Notes: generated from the sequence alone by a model not told the origin. A stretch of DNA of 64,000 nucleotides from Dactylellina haptotyla (GCA_031310005.1 CM062385.1:2852001-2916000); one strand, 5' to 3'; shown: positions 48,101 to 61,883, counted from the stretch's first letter. Numbers and translations are program-made.

Positions 48101-50591
48101 ACTTCAGGGTCGTTGCTAACGTTAACGATGCTTCCAAGGAAGTGGTAGAGACCCTCAAACGTCTTGAACTTCTCGAAGAGCTCAATAAGACGCTGAGCAC
48201 CAAGCAACTCTGAATATTTTGTCGCAACCAGGACTACAACTTGCAGATTCTGTCGGATATTAAACCTCAGCATCTCGGTAAGACAGTCGAAGGATTGATC
48301 AACGGAAAGCTTTCCGAAGTAAGTGACGAGCCATTCTTGGTTTAATTGGTTAGCATTGACAATGACTCGCTTGATAGCACCGATATCCTCATAGTGCTCA
48401 AGAGCACGCTGCAAAAGACCGGCGTTCTCGCAGAGAGTCGCGATTCTTTGCTTGTCGTAGTAGGAGAACATCTCGTTGCCAAGGATAGCATCGGCGACCT
48501 GTGGTGCATTCATCAAGTTGACTTCCAGGAGTCGGGTCTGGAGAGCTCCCTGCTCCGGTTTGTTTTCCTTCAAAGCATCCAACAAGAAAGCGGTCGCCTG
48601 TTGAACCATGTTCTGAGAAAGGAAAACATCGACGACTCGTTCAATGTCGATGAGAGCGCCGCCCTCAACATTGGCAAGCTGGGTGGCGAATTCGGCACCC
48701 TTCTCTGGGTTGATGCGGACAATATGAGAAAGGAGGCCAGTGTAGTCCGGTTGGTAGCCAGTATGCTGCGAGTATGGGACAATTTTGTCGAATTGGCCAG
48801 TTTCCGCAAGACAAGCAACCACCTTTTGAGGAACATTGGCTTTCTGATAGATACCAAGAGCCAAACTCAAATCATGGGTTCTGACAATATCTCCCAACTC
48901 TTCAGAACACTCAAGCTTGTTCTCCTTCAGCCATTTCTCAAGCAGGTGCTTCCTGTTCTGAGCAAGAACAGGTCGGACCAGCTCCAAGGATTCATATTTG
49001 TTCAAACCACCTTTATCCAAAAGCATTCCGAAGTACTGGAGAATCACGGAAAGCTGACCCTGAGGAGTAGGCAAGGTCTTGAATCGTTCGATAGTTTGGG
49101 GAGTTCTCAGGAATCCTCTCGGCGAATTGGCAGCAACCCTAGCAGCTTCAACGTAACTCTGAGTTCTCATGAGCTGTTCGAACTGTTCCTGGTACAAGTC
49201 GTCGGCACCGGCGAGGCCGGCTCTGGAAGCTAGCTTCATAGCAAGAGCGCCGTTGGCAGGATTCTGCTGAAGATATGGGATGATATTGCTCTCGTCGACG
49301 TTAACAAGCAGGACTTGACCCTTGCGGTTGACACCGAGAATACCGGATGTCGCATCATGCGGAGAGGTGATGAAGATAGTCTCTGTTGAGATTCTGTTCA
49401 TGAAGATACAAGTTCCAGTCTCCAGATCGTAGAGGTGAATAAACCCGTACTTGGTTATAAGGTATATTATCGAGAATCTCTCAGAAACCTGCATCGCAAC
49501 GGGGAAATCGTTGACAGCCTCGGCAGGGAAGTATACATCGACGGCTTTCTTTTGGAAAGCTGGATTGTTGGCCTGGTGGTCGATCTCAACGACGTGTAGC
49601 TTCGCGCCGGTAGCGGTTCTGACGGCGAAGGTGAATAGTTTCGTATCAGTTGTACCTCCGTCCAGTCTTAGGTTAGCGAAGGCGGCAGCGTGTCCTTCGA
49701 TGGCCTGACTAATGGCCCGCTCTTTCGAATACAGCTGCATGCTACCCACCACTCGGCCTTGCTGTTGGGAGATACCGACGACAACCATCCACTTTTCATC
49801 CGAGTTGACGCGGTAGTTGATGATTTGGCAATTCTGCAAATTACAGTAGTTAGTGCTTGGTTCTTCTTCAAATTTAATGGTTTCCGGACTGTAATGGGTG
49901 CCGTACAGCGAGATTAGAATGTCTGTCAAACATTTTCACAGGAGCCGCCTGTGCGGGATCCATGACGTCCCAGTGGTACACCGAGGTGTCCGTCACCAAA
50001 CCCAAAACTCGATCACTTATCCATTTCCAAAACACGACATCCTCGTGCATCGCGTGTGCCTTCAGCTTCTCTTTTGCTTCCAGGTTGAATACCTGGAGGG
50101 TTCGTTGGGCCTTGAGAGCAATGATTTCGCGGCTCCAGTGCATGATGGCACTGTCGGCCTTGATTGACCGCCTCGAGACATTGTTGTTATTGTGGAGATC
50201 GATAATCACCAGCTGAGAGCCGTCGGCTTCACCGACTTTTTCTCGAACGCATATATATTTATCGCTTTCAAGAGTCTAAACAAAATACGAGCTATTAGAG
50301 GGTGAGAGCTACCCATACGGGCTCAGGGGTAGGTTACGTACGCATGTATTGAAGCCAATGCTGGCAGACTATAGAGGTGTATGCAGGTTAGCAAAAACCG
50401 GTCCCTAACGCGACAAAAACGCCAACTTTTTATCATCAGCGATGGATACGTACGTTGATGTCCAGTTGTGGAAGCTAAATACGCCCAAAAATTTAAAAGT
50501 CAGCAACTAAGAACTTCACGGAAACGGGAGCTCCACGTCATAGAGAACGTACCGAAACAAGCTCCTGGAACTGGATAGGGAGAGGCGCCAT
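45144..50591 (-). CDS. CHC1: clathrin heavy chain
   Basis: Seven exons on the minus strand: 50553-50591, 50454-50474, 50342-50368, 49907-50275, 45610-49833, 45432-45551 and 45144-45368, giving 1674 residues, the normal length. It forms the triskelion leg of coats on vesicles from the plasma membrane, Golgi and endosomes. The start [13 protein letters not shown] and the small second and third exons (21 and 27 bases) rebuild the terminal-domain beginning [16 protein letters not shown], followed by [14 protein letters not shown]. Next come the seven-blade propeller ([22 protein letters not shown]-like NCQIINYR) and the long run of alpha-helical leg repeats in one exon of 4224 bases. The trimerisation region and a Gln-rich, Gly/Pro-rich tail ending GYRGF close the protein. 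Introns are 58-85 bases. Confidence 0.97.
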
Positions 50592-52197
50592 TGTTGCGAA
50601 AGGGGCCTGGTCGATGAGGAAAGGAAAATCGTGATATCAAAAGCTTTAGATGGAAAGCATATGACCGCGACAATTGGGTGTAAAAGAAAGCTGTAGATGC
50701 GAGCAAAGGAGCGCTAAGGTTGCAGGAAGAATAGAGGATGTGGAAACGGGTTCGGAGGAGGGTGGACGGGTGACCTTTGGCGTGTAATATGACTAAAATA
50801 GCCTGGTAGGGTAATAGGAGAGATAGTTCGATGAAGCCAGAGATAGGAGATGGCGATGAGGATGATGATGAAGGCGATGGGTGGTGGATGGTAGCTGTGA
50901 GGATGATGTGTGTGGAGGGAGGTTCGTGTTTGTAGTGGAAGGTACCAGCGTACGTATTACAACCGCTAAGTAACGAAGCGCGGCAATTATCACCACGCCC
51001 GCACAATCTACGCTTTGGGCAGGACGAGGATATCACGGGAAAATGTCTACAGAAGCATCACGGATACAGCGCGCGGATACCGGTCTTTCCAATCGATCGA
51101 TTTGCTATGCATGCTGGGTACATCACAATCGATACACCACTTGTAGAGGCTTGTACTGCCATTTGCTGCCAGTTGTACCTGATCCGACGTCACGCTGTGT
51201 TGCGGCCTCAGGTGTTTGACCGTGACTAAATCTGCCCCTCTGTGTGACCAAAGCTACGCAGGGCCGGTTGCCCTATCCGGAATGGAGTCCGCCAAATTCC
51301 ACAAATGTCGCTAATGTTTCCAGGGGATTCAGGGAGCTGAGGTCCTGAGGGAATATTCTTTTCTGTTGAGGTGGAATGCAGTTCCTCCGTGAGGAATCTC
51401 GCGGTTTGCGAGCGACATAAGATCCATATATCGTGAAATCGCGAACTTGATGAACTGGTTTCCGGACGGGGGCGGATATATATAGCATCATCCCACATGT
51501 CTCTCCCGGAGCCGGAAGGATGTCAGTTACGACGACAGACGACCGCTCGCAAAGTCGCTCTGTGTCACAAGACTTTTGACGGCCACCTGCAGTGAGGCTG
51601 AGGCGCAACGCACGTCGACGTTGGGTGCCATTGGCTACACAAGGCGAGGAGATCCTTGACAGATACGCACAGGCTGACAGAAAAATGATTTGATATCTTT
51701 ATTCAGCCCTGGCGAACTAGGAAAGGTCACAATAATCACACAACTACAAGCGAAAAAATTCATTCATCATGTTGGGAATTTCAAACGTAAAATGGTATTA
51801 GAGAAAGGCCATCAACAATAAAACACTTCTAAATGGTCCCATATAAACAGAGCAAGGAAATAACACCCGGGGTCAAAGAACAAGAGAAAGGAAACGAAGT
51901 GAAGCGGGATGCATTAAAAATTATGGCTTAAATACATCGAGGGACGCCAATGCAGTAGATGACTTTCTTTGGTGTTTTCCCATAACTGGATAAAGACAGT
52001 CTTTTGGAACTCCGGAATCTTGATAATATGAAAGCGAAGTCGGGAGGGACCGAGAGAATGCTGGGTATAATGCGTGTGTGCGTCGAAAGGAAAAGGATGT
52101 CAAGAATTTTATTTAGCTTCAGCAAGACGCTTAGAAGGCCTGTATTGGGTAGAATTAGTATCGGCTATCAGATAAACTACACGCAGGAACGAATTTC
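50592..52197. other. clathrin promoter region and upstream sequence
   Basis: 1.6 kb without a supported gene. ORFs on the minus strand at 50500-51036 overlap clathrin exon 1 in another frame and are not believed. TATATATA lies at about 51476. Confidence 0.45.
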
Positions 52198-52488
52198 TCA
52201 ACATACAGCAGCGACAACACCGGCAACGGCGAGGGCAAGACCACCCATGGAGACGGCGTTGGACCAGGCAGCGTTCTCAGTTGGTGTTGGTGTTGGGAGA
52301 CCAGTAGAGGTAGCGTTTGTGGAGTTCCTGTAAGGGACGGTCATATATTAGCCTACTGTTCCTTCTTCTTCGTCGATCCTCTGTATATATCGACATATAC
52401 AAAAAGGATTGTCGGATTAAACCACATACTGAGCAGAAACACCAGCAGCGAAGGCGGCAAGAGCAATGGTAACAAGTCTGAACTGCAT
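52198..52488 (-). CDS. tiny secreted, probably GPI-anchored protein (62 residues)
   Basis: Two exons on the minus strand: 52430-52488 and 52198-52327, joined across an intron of 102 bases (GTATGT...TTACAG). The whole reading frame is 62 residues. The N-terminus is a textbook signal peptide (MQFRLVTIALAAFAAG, cleavage near VSA|Q). The mature part is a short Asn/Ser/Thr/Pro-rich stretch with two N-glycosylation sequons (NSTNATS) and PTPTPTEN. The C-terminus is a hydrophobic run (GGLALAVAGVVAAVC) ending at the stop, as in GPI-attachment signals, with a possible omega site near SNA. After processing only about 20-25 residues would remain. A small cell-wall or membrane glycopeptide is inferred. 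Splice phase (2) and the composition support it strongly. Confidence 0.72.
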
Positions 52489-55400
52489 TTTGATTGATTT
52501 GTTTTTTGGTAATTAAAGAACCGAAGTGGATTCGATGTGTCTGAAGCGAAAGACGAAGGTTGGAAAGGTTGATGATATTAATGGAATATTAACTTTCGGG
52601 AACGAATGTTACGATGGTGAAGGATGAAGATGAGAAGGAAAGGAAGAGTTAGGGGACGGCGGCTTCTTATGTACCACTCAGATATCCCTTTCTGTGCGAT
52701 AGATCTCTTCACACCATAAACACTGTTTACAGCCTCCTCAAATTATGCAGGCGATGCAAGGGAGGTTGGGACCTTTCGTAAAATTGACCTTGCTCCCAGT
52801 CACATCTTGGCCAGCTCTCAAATCCTTGCTGCTACTTTTGTCTGCTCTTCTCCCGCAAGACAAGAGGTGTGAGAGGTGAGTGTCACTCATCCATGTTGCT
52901 ATGGAGTCTTCCATAATTGCTTTTCGAACGTTTTTCTCGCTGGTTCCCCCTAAACTATTTTTTTGCTTCTACTAAGCTTGTGTGATGGTGATGTTTTTTC
53001 TTCTTTTCCCTGATATCCTGCATATCGCAGATTGCGATATGGTGAGCAACCACCCCCCAAACAAAGAGCCCAGGCACCATTGTGGTGAGCCAATGAGGTG
53101 CTGGGTCCTTCGCGTACTCGTCATTGGTGCTTCGACGTAGTCCAGAGGCCGCTTTCTCTTCACGCTACTTTGCATTCGGCATAGGCTTACAAGTCGCACC
53201 AGAGCGCAAATCCGTCGGACCTTTTGAAATCTTTCAAATTCAACAACCCCCAAAAACAAAAAACAAACCAAGCTAAGAACTCTGCCGGTGGCGCCTCTTA
53301 TCATGCCGGGGACATGGGTCCAGGACATCTTTGGAACTTGCGCCCCCAAATCCTGAAAGATCCCAAGCGATACCTCTCCCACAAAAGCAATTACCCACGC
53401 TACTGGTGTCGGTCTTTTATGCAAGCAACTGAGCTGCAAATCCCTCGACCTCCGTCTTGGCACTTTCCACCGGCCCACACCCCTGAGCCCGACAAAGATA
53501 GGGGACGGGCGACAAACAGAATGAAATGCGCTTTAACTTGTCAAATTCGCGAGGACTCGATTCAAGGAGGGAAAAAAAAGAGAGGTTTAGGCTTTGTTTG
53601 TTCAGCGTTTGCCCGTTTACCGCTGCGACTCCTGGAGGCCCATTTTACTCCCTCTCGATCAGGACCTCGATGGCTTCTCCAGTTGGCAAGCCCAGTGAAG
53701 CACTATTGAAGCACCAGTGAAGCACTTGTGTTGGCCGCCAAGACCTTTATTTATAAGGGGCCGTGTGGCTCTGGTAAGCAGAGGCTAGTGCGCTGGGAGG
53801 ATCCCATCTGGAAGCAACAGCCGAACCTGGAACAACTCGGCCCAACGACAAGAAGGATTGACAGAAAGACGACGCGGCCAGGCTGGAAGAAAATAGAAAT
53901 AAATTTTTTCCATTTGCCTGCCGGGTTCTTTCTTTGGGGGGGCTTCCTGACTTAGCTCAGGGACAATAGTAATATGTGTCGGATGATTTCTCGCTGGTTC
54001 TTTTGTTCGATTCTTTTCCAGCCGGATCGCCATGGTCTGGTCATGGTCACTGCCCCATTCCCCTAGTCAGACGAGACAATAGCCTTTGGGTCGATGATGG
54101 CTGAACCCAGCGACCGCCTTGCCCGCCCACTGCCCATGAGTCGGGTCGCCTACAGCGAAGAGAATTCCAAAAAAAGGGCCTTGGCCAAGCAAAAAATAGA
54201 AGCAGTCCGGTGTCATGGCAGCGCAGGATTTCTAACCTGTCCGTCGTCGCTGTCGAACCCGTCGGTCATCCCTCTGCGACTAGACCATGACAGTGGGGTG
54301 ATTCACCAGCCCATTCCGCTTTCGAATGACGTGCTCCTTGGGAATGGTCTCCTCGCCCTCCTGTCAAACCGTGGTTGACCTAGACACACACGGCTCGCGT
54401 CAGAACAGAGGAAATACCTGATCATCGTGGATATCATGGTCAATCGCACCCAAGCATTCTTGCAGCGGGTACAAGGGTTCTTGTAGCGAGATGCTCGAGC
54501 TCTGGAAGGAAACCCCATACGAAACAAAAGCCGAAAAAATATCCTCCCCGTAGGGGAACGATATTTTCTAATAATCGCGGCGTTCAGATCTCAAAGGAAA
54601 ATTTTTCCTTTCTCCTGACTAAGACAAATTTTGGAGTTGTGAGAGGCCGGAAGGAATTCGTTAAACTGATGGCGTACCAATAAGCTACGAGCAATTTACA
54701 CACGGGCCGAAGAACCAATTTCATTTTCCAGTGTTATATCGACACGACTAAAAAATCGACCGGCGTGCCGGTGCTAAAAATAACCGAACAACATTCATTT
54801 CGTTCCAAAATATTGACATTTTAACAAAACGGGATATCGATTGACGCTTTGAAGACGAATCTTTAAATTTGCCTCTCACAAAAAAGCTTGTTCAATTTGT
54901 TGGCATTGCATTAAAGAGATTAAAGACTCTGTGCCAACAGGCAAAATATCTGAATTTAAGATTACCGATCCTTTTGCCCTTGAAGCCCCTTCCACTACGA
55001 TTGTTTGCGATTAGCCGATAGTTTAACCCTTCATAATCTCAAAAAACGCACGAAACTGAAAAGAAAGCGCCCTGCACCAACCAGCATTTTAGTTTCCCCC
55101 CCTTTCAAAGCCCGCGAAGCGACCCGCTGTCTCGTTCCTACATTGGCAGAATGCAAATAGGCAAATCCTGCCGAAAGAGAAAGAACGCAATGACAATGCT
55201 TTGAAGCTTTTAAGATTCAAGGAGGCCATTGACGGATACGATCCATAAAACCCGCGATCGGGCAGAACGCTTCCGGCGAGGTCCGGATTTGGGGAGACAC
55301 CATTATCAGACTAACTTTATAGAGAGGTTGGTGAAATGTGCAACCTTCGCGAAATACTATACTAGACCCGTTCAGAGAGTAACTGGAGGTGCTAAAAAGT

Positions 55401-58400
55401 TTCTCCGTTGAGCGCGACATCGACAATGTCTGTCAAAAGACGAGTTCTCAAGTTTTGATCGCGAGTTTCTGTTCTTTTTGTGACTTGTTTCGATCTTATG
55501 CAGCGGTTGTTAAGCTATAAATCCAAGACAAAACAAATAACGCCCACAGCGCTTACTTTTTTGCCTAGCGTCGCTGTTGCTCTGTCTCTCATATCGATAA
55601 AAAAGGGAAGGCTGAGGAAATCAACACACCTATAGTTCGTCTAGTATATTGAATTCGTAAGACTAGCTGCAAGTTTGCTGCACGGTTTGTTTCTGCATCG
55701 TCAGTTTCTCTCTTGTCGTGCATAAGCGGGTCAACGACATGGGAAATGGTGACAGCGACCACCGCCGGGGCGAGTGGAGACGTCTCGAGTTGCTGCATGC
55801 AGCAAGTGGATTTTCTTCACTACGTTACGGGTTCTTCCAGAGAAGTTCGAAAGCGCCTCGAGAGAGCGCATAATCGGACAGATCGTGGTCCAGTCTATCT
55901 ATTCCTTGGTCCGGCCGAACAATAAAGCGATCCTCCAGACTCTGGATGAACTTCGGGGTTTCTTGGTCTTCTTTTCCTTCTTTCCATCCAAGAATTTTAC
56001 TTTTCTCGTCCTGAGAGACAAAACCCATGACTTTGTTTCGCGCTTGGTTAAAGTTGATAATCCCGCTTGGCCGTTTGCAATTACAACATCGTCAAGCATT
56101 GGCAGTATCAGAAGAAATCGATATCCGTTCTCATATATTATAATAAACAGGAAACCATAATACCCATTGCCCCAGGATATCCATTCTCCGGAATATCTAC
56201 GAGCCGCCTGAACCCAGTTCTCCATGACGACAACAGACGGCTGGTAAAATCGATTCCCCTCAACCTTCTTTCTGTTTTTAAAAATTCGTCGTTGCTATTA
56301 TCCAGACGAGCGCCTTCGACATCGCCAACCCCGTAACATTATGTCATGTAGGTCATGCTTCGCGATCGGGGTACCATGGAGTGCAGCAAAAGGTGGAGGA
56401 GAAGTGGAGCTTGGTTGCCTCAAACAGAATCCTAGATATTAACTGTAGATGCTTTTTTTTCGTCTGAAAGTTTTTGACCTTTTTTTTTTGACCTTCCTGA
56501 TATTGGTTGTGTTCTTCTCGTTATCGTGATAGACAACCCAACAAACCTAGATAACGAGATAAGCTGTTGTGCCATGGCATGCCCAGCGGAGAGCTCTCGC
56601 GGGGGATGGGCCCCAGGGTTGGATGCCTGTTTTGTCAAGCAGCTAGTAATGCACACCATGCTCGTCTATCAGCATCTTCCACACCTTCGAAGTCGCAAGA
56701 AACGGCGAATGAAACGTCAGAAAATTGTAAAAACGGAGTACCACCACCTGTTCGACTTCTTTTTTCGGCGCGAGAATCGAATTTTTTTTTTTTTCCTTTC
56801 CTTGGTTCCCTCCCCGGTAAATCAGAAACGAAGGCAAATCTATTTCAGTTTGCGCCGCGCCGAACTTACATCCGGATCGACAGGTTTCTGTCAAAGGGTA
56901 CCCCCATGGCTCTAGTCATCATGATCCTCAGCTCGTTTGAATTCAGAAAGTTGGCACATGGAGCATGACACAGACACTGAACCCAGCGAAAGAGTTTTTA
57001 TTTTTTTTAAAAAAAATTCTCTCTCAGTCATACCGTCATCAAGCGAGGATTTCCGGTATCGCTTGCCGACAATTTTAATGTGTCAAGTCGTCGCTTTCAA
57101 TATCTTTTTCGAGAGGAGCGACGAAGGCTAGACAAAATGGTGTCTATAGCCTAGCTTATTTGCGCAGCGACGGCGCGACCGTACTATCTTTGGCCTTTCA
57201 TCGGCAAACTAGTATGTGGGTCTTTTCCTGTATCTCGCGCGCCAGAAAAAAAAAGGCTCAACACTATCAGCATGGCTGATAGATGCATTCAGCCCCCGAG
57301 CTAAAAAGTGTTGGCGGCCGTCAGCCCTAGAAATATGTCATGTTCAATCAGTCGATGTGGGTCAATCCGCCTCTTTCTTTTTTTTCTTCCCATCAGCACT
57401 ACGATTCTTGCACCATATCCCCGTGACTCGACGGCTGGAAGACCCATATATTGCCTAGAGGCGACGGGAAAGGAGCTCAGAAACTTTGGGTAGACGATTA
57501 GCTTACCAAAGTCTCGAGATTGGTATCGACGGGACAGAAGCCTAGGTATCTCGGAGCTTTTGATTCGCTCGATCTAGACTCTTTTTTTTTTTCTCTTTGA
57601 CTCTCAAATAACAACACTCTGAAGTTTTGAGAGGCAATTGAGACAAAATATATTCACTTAAAAAAGGTATTATCAATACTTTTGAGACGTTTTGTCAGTC
57701 AATTTTCATGCTTGTAATCATACCGAATCGACATTTCTGAGGCAGCTGCGGCATGAAGCTGTTTCGCTTGAGTGGTAAGCTCTCTCTCGGTACTTGTGCT
57801 GTCAGACTTCCACTCGTAAATTCGGACAGTGCGACAGGATGCCGAGTGTATCCTGCAGCCAGCTTGCGTGAGCTGCAGAACTCCGCATATGCAGCTCAAA
57901 ATGGGCTTCCAGATACATCGGATTATCTCAAATACCCCAAAAGGAATGCAAGACCCAACAAGCTTAAATATCCACATGCTCGACATGGGGAATGTATATG
58001 TACCGTTGACCTTGGTTCGAATTGCCAGAACGTGCTTGAGGAATGTTCCAAATAATAAATTGGTTTAATCGTTTCGAGAGATCTTGAATCTTGGCAGCTC
58101 GAGCCGACGCGTATATTATCTAGTCTGCAGAGATCGTGGGTTGGATCCTTTGTCATTTCGTCGCTACCCCTTGCTGCTAAAATCGCATGGCTGGAATTTT
58201 CTCCACGATTTAGTTGAGTGGGTTGGCGATATGTGCACAAGTGTGAACGAAAGAGTAAACCGAACCGCGACGATGTCCTCGAAAGGATGTGGCTTGAAAG
58301 TGTTGCTATTACAGAGATACAAGTGATTGTTGTAAACTGCACTATATCTTTGCAGTAATATAGAGGTGATTTCAAACTGGTGGCAGTAAGGAGCGGTGCA

Positions 58401-61400
58401 GTAGGCATTTGGAATGTGAGGTCTTGGTCTACGCCTTATGAGCATTGAAATGGCAGCTCCTGCCTGCCCAAGCTACCAAGATGATGGCGTTTTTGCCCTT
58501 TATAATATCAAGCATTTGTATTGAAATAACACCTTTGCGGCAGAAGCATGCAAATAGCTCCTGTATTCTGCTTTGCGATCTGCAAATTTTTAATATAAAA
58601 TTATCATAGCTTAAACAACCACTCAGCTCTACCACCAAGTACAGGTGATAGCACATACACAAATTCCAAGAACACAATATGTACATTCCCACCTCCAAGA
58701 TCCGAGAACAAGATGTATCGGTACGTGCCTTACCGTGGTACATCCCCGATCTCGCCCCGTGTGCATGATATTTTGGCCGTCGACAGGGAAAGGATTCGCG
58801 GCTGTATGCATGCCTCACACAGGCGAGAGACGACCCGGGGGGCGAACCTACCAAGCTAGGTAATTGGTCGACGACGACTCTTCCCCCGAGGAGACCCGGG
58901 AGCATTGGACAGAAAGTACCCCATAAAGATCGATCTGCTAAGGCCGCCACTCGCTTGTTTCACCTGAACTTTTGGTTGTGGGAGAACAGATTTACGAAAG
59001 GTAATCTGGCCCTGTACGTGCGTGCTTGCTAGCATGCTTGCGTGTATATCACACAAACATGTGAAACTCGGCGTTCGTTTACGAGAAGGAAACACGCTAC
59101 CTTCTAGAAGCCTACTGTTCTTCACTACCTTGCAGCCCTACCACACAGCTCGTAGGATAGCAATAACTATGATGTTTCGTGAGCTTGAGCTATGGACTTG
59201 CTGGATTACTTTAGTCTCGAGTTCCACTGTGTCCATTGTTAAAATATCTGCATAGAAGACTCCCCGTCATAAAGGAAGATATAAAATATCAGCTTTAGCT
59301 AGTTCAATGGATACACCAGATCAAGGAAGCCCAAAAAACAGTACCTTGAAGTACGTTAACATAAACGCCGATCCTACCCCTATTCCAGGGGAAGTTTACT
59401 GCTATCAGGCCACAATCCATTAAGCTTCAAGCCTCTGGATTTACTTGCTTGTTAAGAGCTTTAGTAAAACAATTGGAAAAAGCCACAGACAAGTCCCTTC
59501 TGCGGACTGAGAGTTTTACAGCAAGGGGTATGATACTCTGAATATCCATGACCAGTGCGCTGAATTGGCGCCGGTGGATGTAACTCTATCCCTTTTCAGC
59601 TGAATCTGCGGATGTACATCGGCTCGCGTATTCTTGCAGAGCAAATTTCGTGCGGATCGACAATGTGCGTTGTATCTGTTGCATCCTTGGCCAAACACGC
59701 TCGGACCAGCCTCGGCACTAGACGGCGCGTGAATATTCCGAATCCTTTGCCTCAACACGATACCCACCTACCCACCGTCAAACGGCGTCGGAGCCGGGTA
59801 AAATAGGACATGGCTGTGCCAGATTTCGCTGATTACTCATATAAACCGATTGAGAAAATGTGGCCGTGACAAGACTGATATATATATCACGATGATTGTA
59901 TAATAACTTGCGCGCGACGGAACGGGGCGAAGTATAATCAAAGAGACTCTAACATAGGTTCAAATATCGCGAACAAGGGTTTACTAGTGCAAGTAAAAAT
60001 ATTTTGTATTGCGATTTTCTTACAATGAAAAAATAGCTAAACTGATGGTTTTGCAGTATATATAACAAGCATTGGTATTGAGCTACATGTGTGAGATATT
60101 GAATTGTAATCGATGAAATTAGTTAATGGATTGGCCGCAGAGTGCAAATATCGCCAATTGTAAGCAATGCAAATTTCTCAAGATAATCGGAGAAATTACG
60201 GGATCATATATATCCTCATCTGAGGATTCAAAATAATCATGATTCACTATAAACTGACGAGGTTTCCAGTATTCGGCTGTTGGATATCCAAAACTATACA
60301 GTTTCTGGAACTAAATTCCCTAGCAGCCAGCTCCACTTGAAATATTGTTGAGCCTATCCAACAAACTCCCAATCCAAAAAAATTATAATGTATATATATT
60401 GAATAACGGCCTTTCAAGTCCGGCTTTCTGGGCTCGGATTCATGGTTACAGCTGCTGAGAATTCAACACAAAAGTATTTAGCGGACATGTGCGGGTTGGT
60501 ATATCGTTCGAAGGGTTTATCGACCTATTTAAGACCCCTTCTTCTCGATTTGATATTTGGTTATACATTATTTATTATCCCAGTTGGATTATATGAATGT
60601 GCTCAGGGCCAAATGCAACAGAATCATCGCATTTCATTTCTGGTTTAGATTCACACCGGTGGTTTGAACATTATGCTGATGCCAAACTCTGTCGAAAATC
60701 TAGTTTCAATGTTAGAGGATCTTCTTAGAGCTCCTAATGATACGAATTTCAGATTGTATTATAAATAATACATGTATCTCACTTTCCCAGTCCTGTTTGT
60801 CTTGGGATTAAGAAGTCGTAGATATCACAATGCTCTATCACTACCAGCGTGCACTAGACTGACGAGAGGCTCAAACTCGGAGAACGATCAAGTTATATGT
60901 TATATCATACAGAATAACTCTACTTGATAAGATTCGAGACCATCAGAAACAGTAGTAATTCTACCTCTTTCATTCTGACACTCATGTGGATCAGCTGGTG
61001 GACAACACAGGAGTGCGGGATATGCAAGTGCGCGAGAGAATTCTAGATTAGATAGGTAGCTTGAGTTTGCATATCGGTATTTAAATTCAAGAAGTTGGGC
61101 TTTATTCATATTAACGATGTAACTTCTGAGTATTCTATGATTTCGCGGAGTTAGTAATCTATTACTAAGTCCAGAAAGGGAGTCCGAGGATAGCTTGATT
61201 GGAAGGTAGATTCATATTGACGAAAAATATGAATTTGGGGACTTTGCATGCAATTTGAAGTTTAAATCGATACTCGTTATAGCGGAAATTGATTGATCGA
61301 TCCAGTTGAGGTTTGCGGTTTAACCTTTGAAGAGCAATTGATTATAGCATATGGTCGGTAACACTCTGACAGTGAAAGCAATTTTATGATACGAGCAGTT

Positions 61401-61809
61401 CGGTATGCAATATGATCTAAAAATGCACTGACGGGTCGGTAGTTGGCAAATTAGATTATTCACTCGCCATGATGTTTATATTGAGACTTCGATAGTGCGT
61501 CATTTACCCTCTTAAATATTGAATGTCTGATCTGCCTCCCCCAAGTGTTGCGATGACTCACAAGATCTGATTGCCACCCTCATGCTGTTTTGCAGCATCC
61601 CCGAAGACAGCCTAGATGGATAGCCCGTTGATAGTGTGAAACCACCGATTGATTCTAATATACATGAATGATTGTAGTCACTTCAAAAGAACCTGGTTGA
61701 AATATCGTTCCTGGAGGAAATCACCCACACACTCACAAAAAAAAGAACCGTAATCTAAAATGCAAAAAGACAAGTCGAAAATCGAAGGACAAAAAGTTAA
61801 AAGAAAGTA
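52489..61809. other. 9.3-kb stretch with no credible gene
   Basis: Both strands were read. Open frames are short, overlap each other, and have random-looking translations; none links by splice sites to a recognisable domain. The stretch has many homopolymer runs (for example T runs near 56460-56490 and 57580, A runs near 53575) and changes between G+C-richer parts (52700-54500) and A/T-rich parts (59800-61700). A frame at 57753-58055 (100 codons, six cysteines) has no clear signal peptide. It might hold long non-coding RNAs or promoter sequence. Confidence 0.5.
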
Positions 61810-61883
61810 TGGTCCCAACGAGGGTCGAACTCGCGGCCTTCGCGTTATTAGCACGACGCTCTAACCAACTGAGCTATGGGACC
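61810..61883 (-). tRNA. tRNA-Ile (anticodon AAT)
   Basis: On the minus strand the acceptor arm GGTCCCA pairs with TGGGACC, and the discriminator is A. The D arm (A box TAGCTCAGTTGG), the anticodon arm TCGTG-CTAATAA-CGCGA and the T arm with GTTCGACC (B box) all fold well. The anticodon loop CTAATAA gives AAT, which after A-to-I change reads isoleucine codons. There is no intron. It is followed on the minus strand by T-rich sequence (61793-61797 is AAAAA on the plus strand), a likely Pol III terminator. Confidence 0.96.

Noticed and set aside
48346-49233. Plus-strand open frame of 295 codons, and another at 45874-46452
   Set aside because: Antisense shadows of the clathrin heavy chain main exon.
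50500-51036. Minus-strand frame of 178 codons ending in FREVLSC, first taken as the clathrin start
   Set aside because: It would need a 33- or 40-base intron with poor signals. The exon with [13 protein letters not shown] at 50553-50591 splices cleanly and matches the family.
53224-53709. Plus-strand frame of 161 codons in the gene-poor region
   Set aside because: Low-complexity basic translation, no splice partners, no recognisable motif.
57753-58055. 100-codon Cys-containing frame considered as a small secreted protein
   Set aside because: The N-terminus lacks a convincing hydrophobic core, and an opposite-strand frame is equally open.
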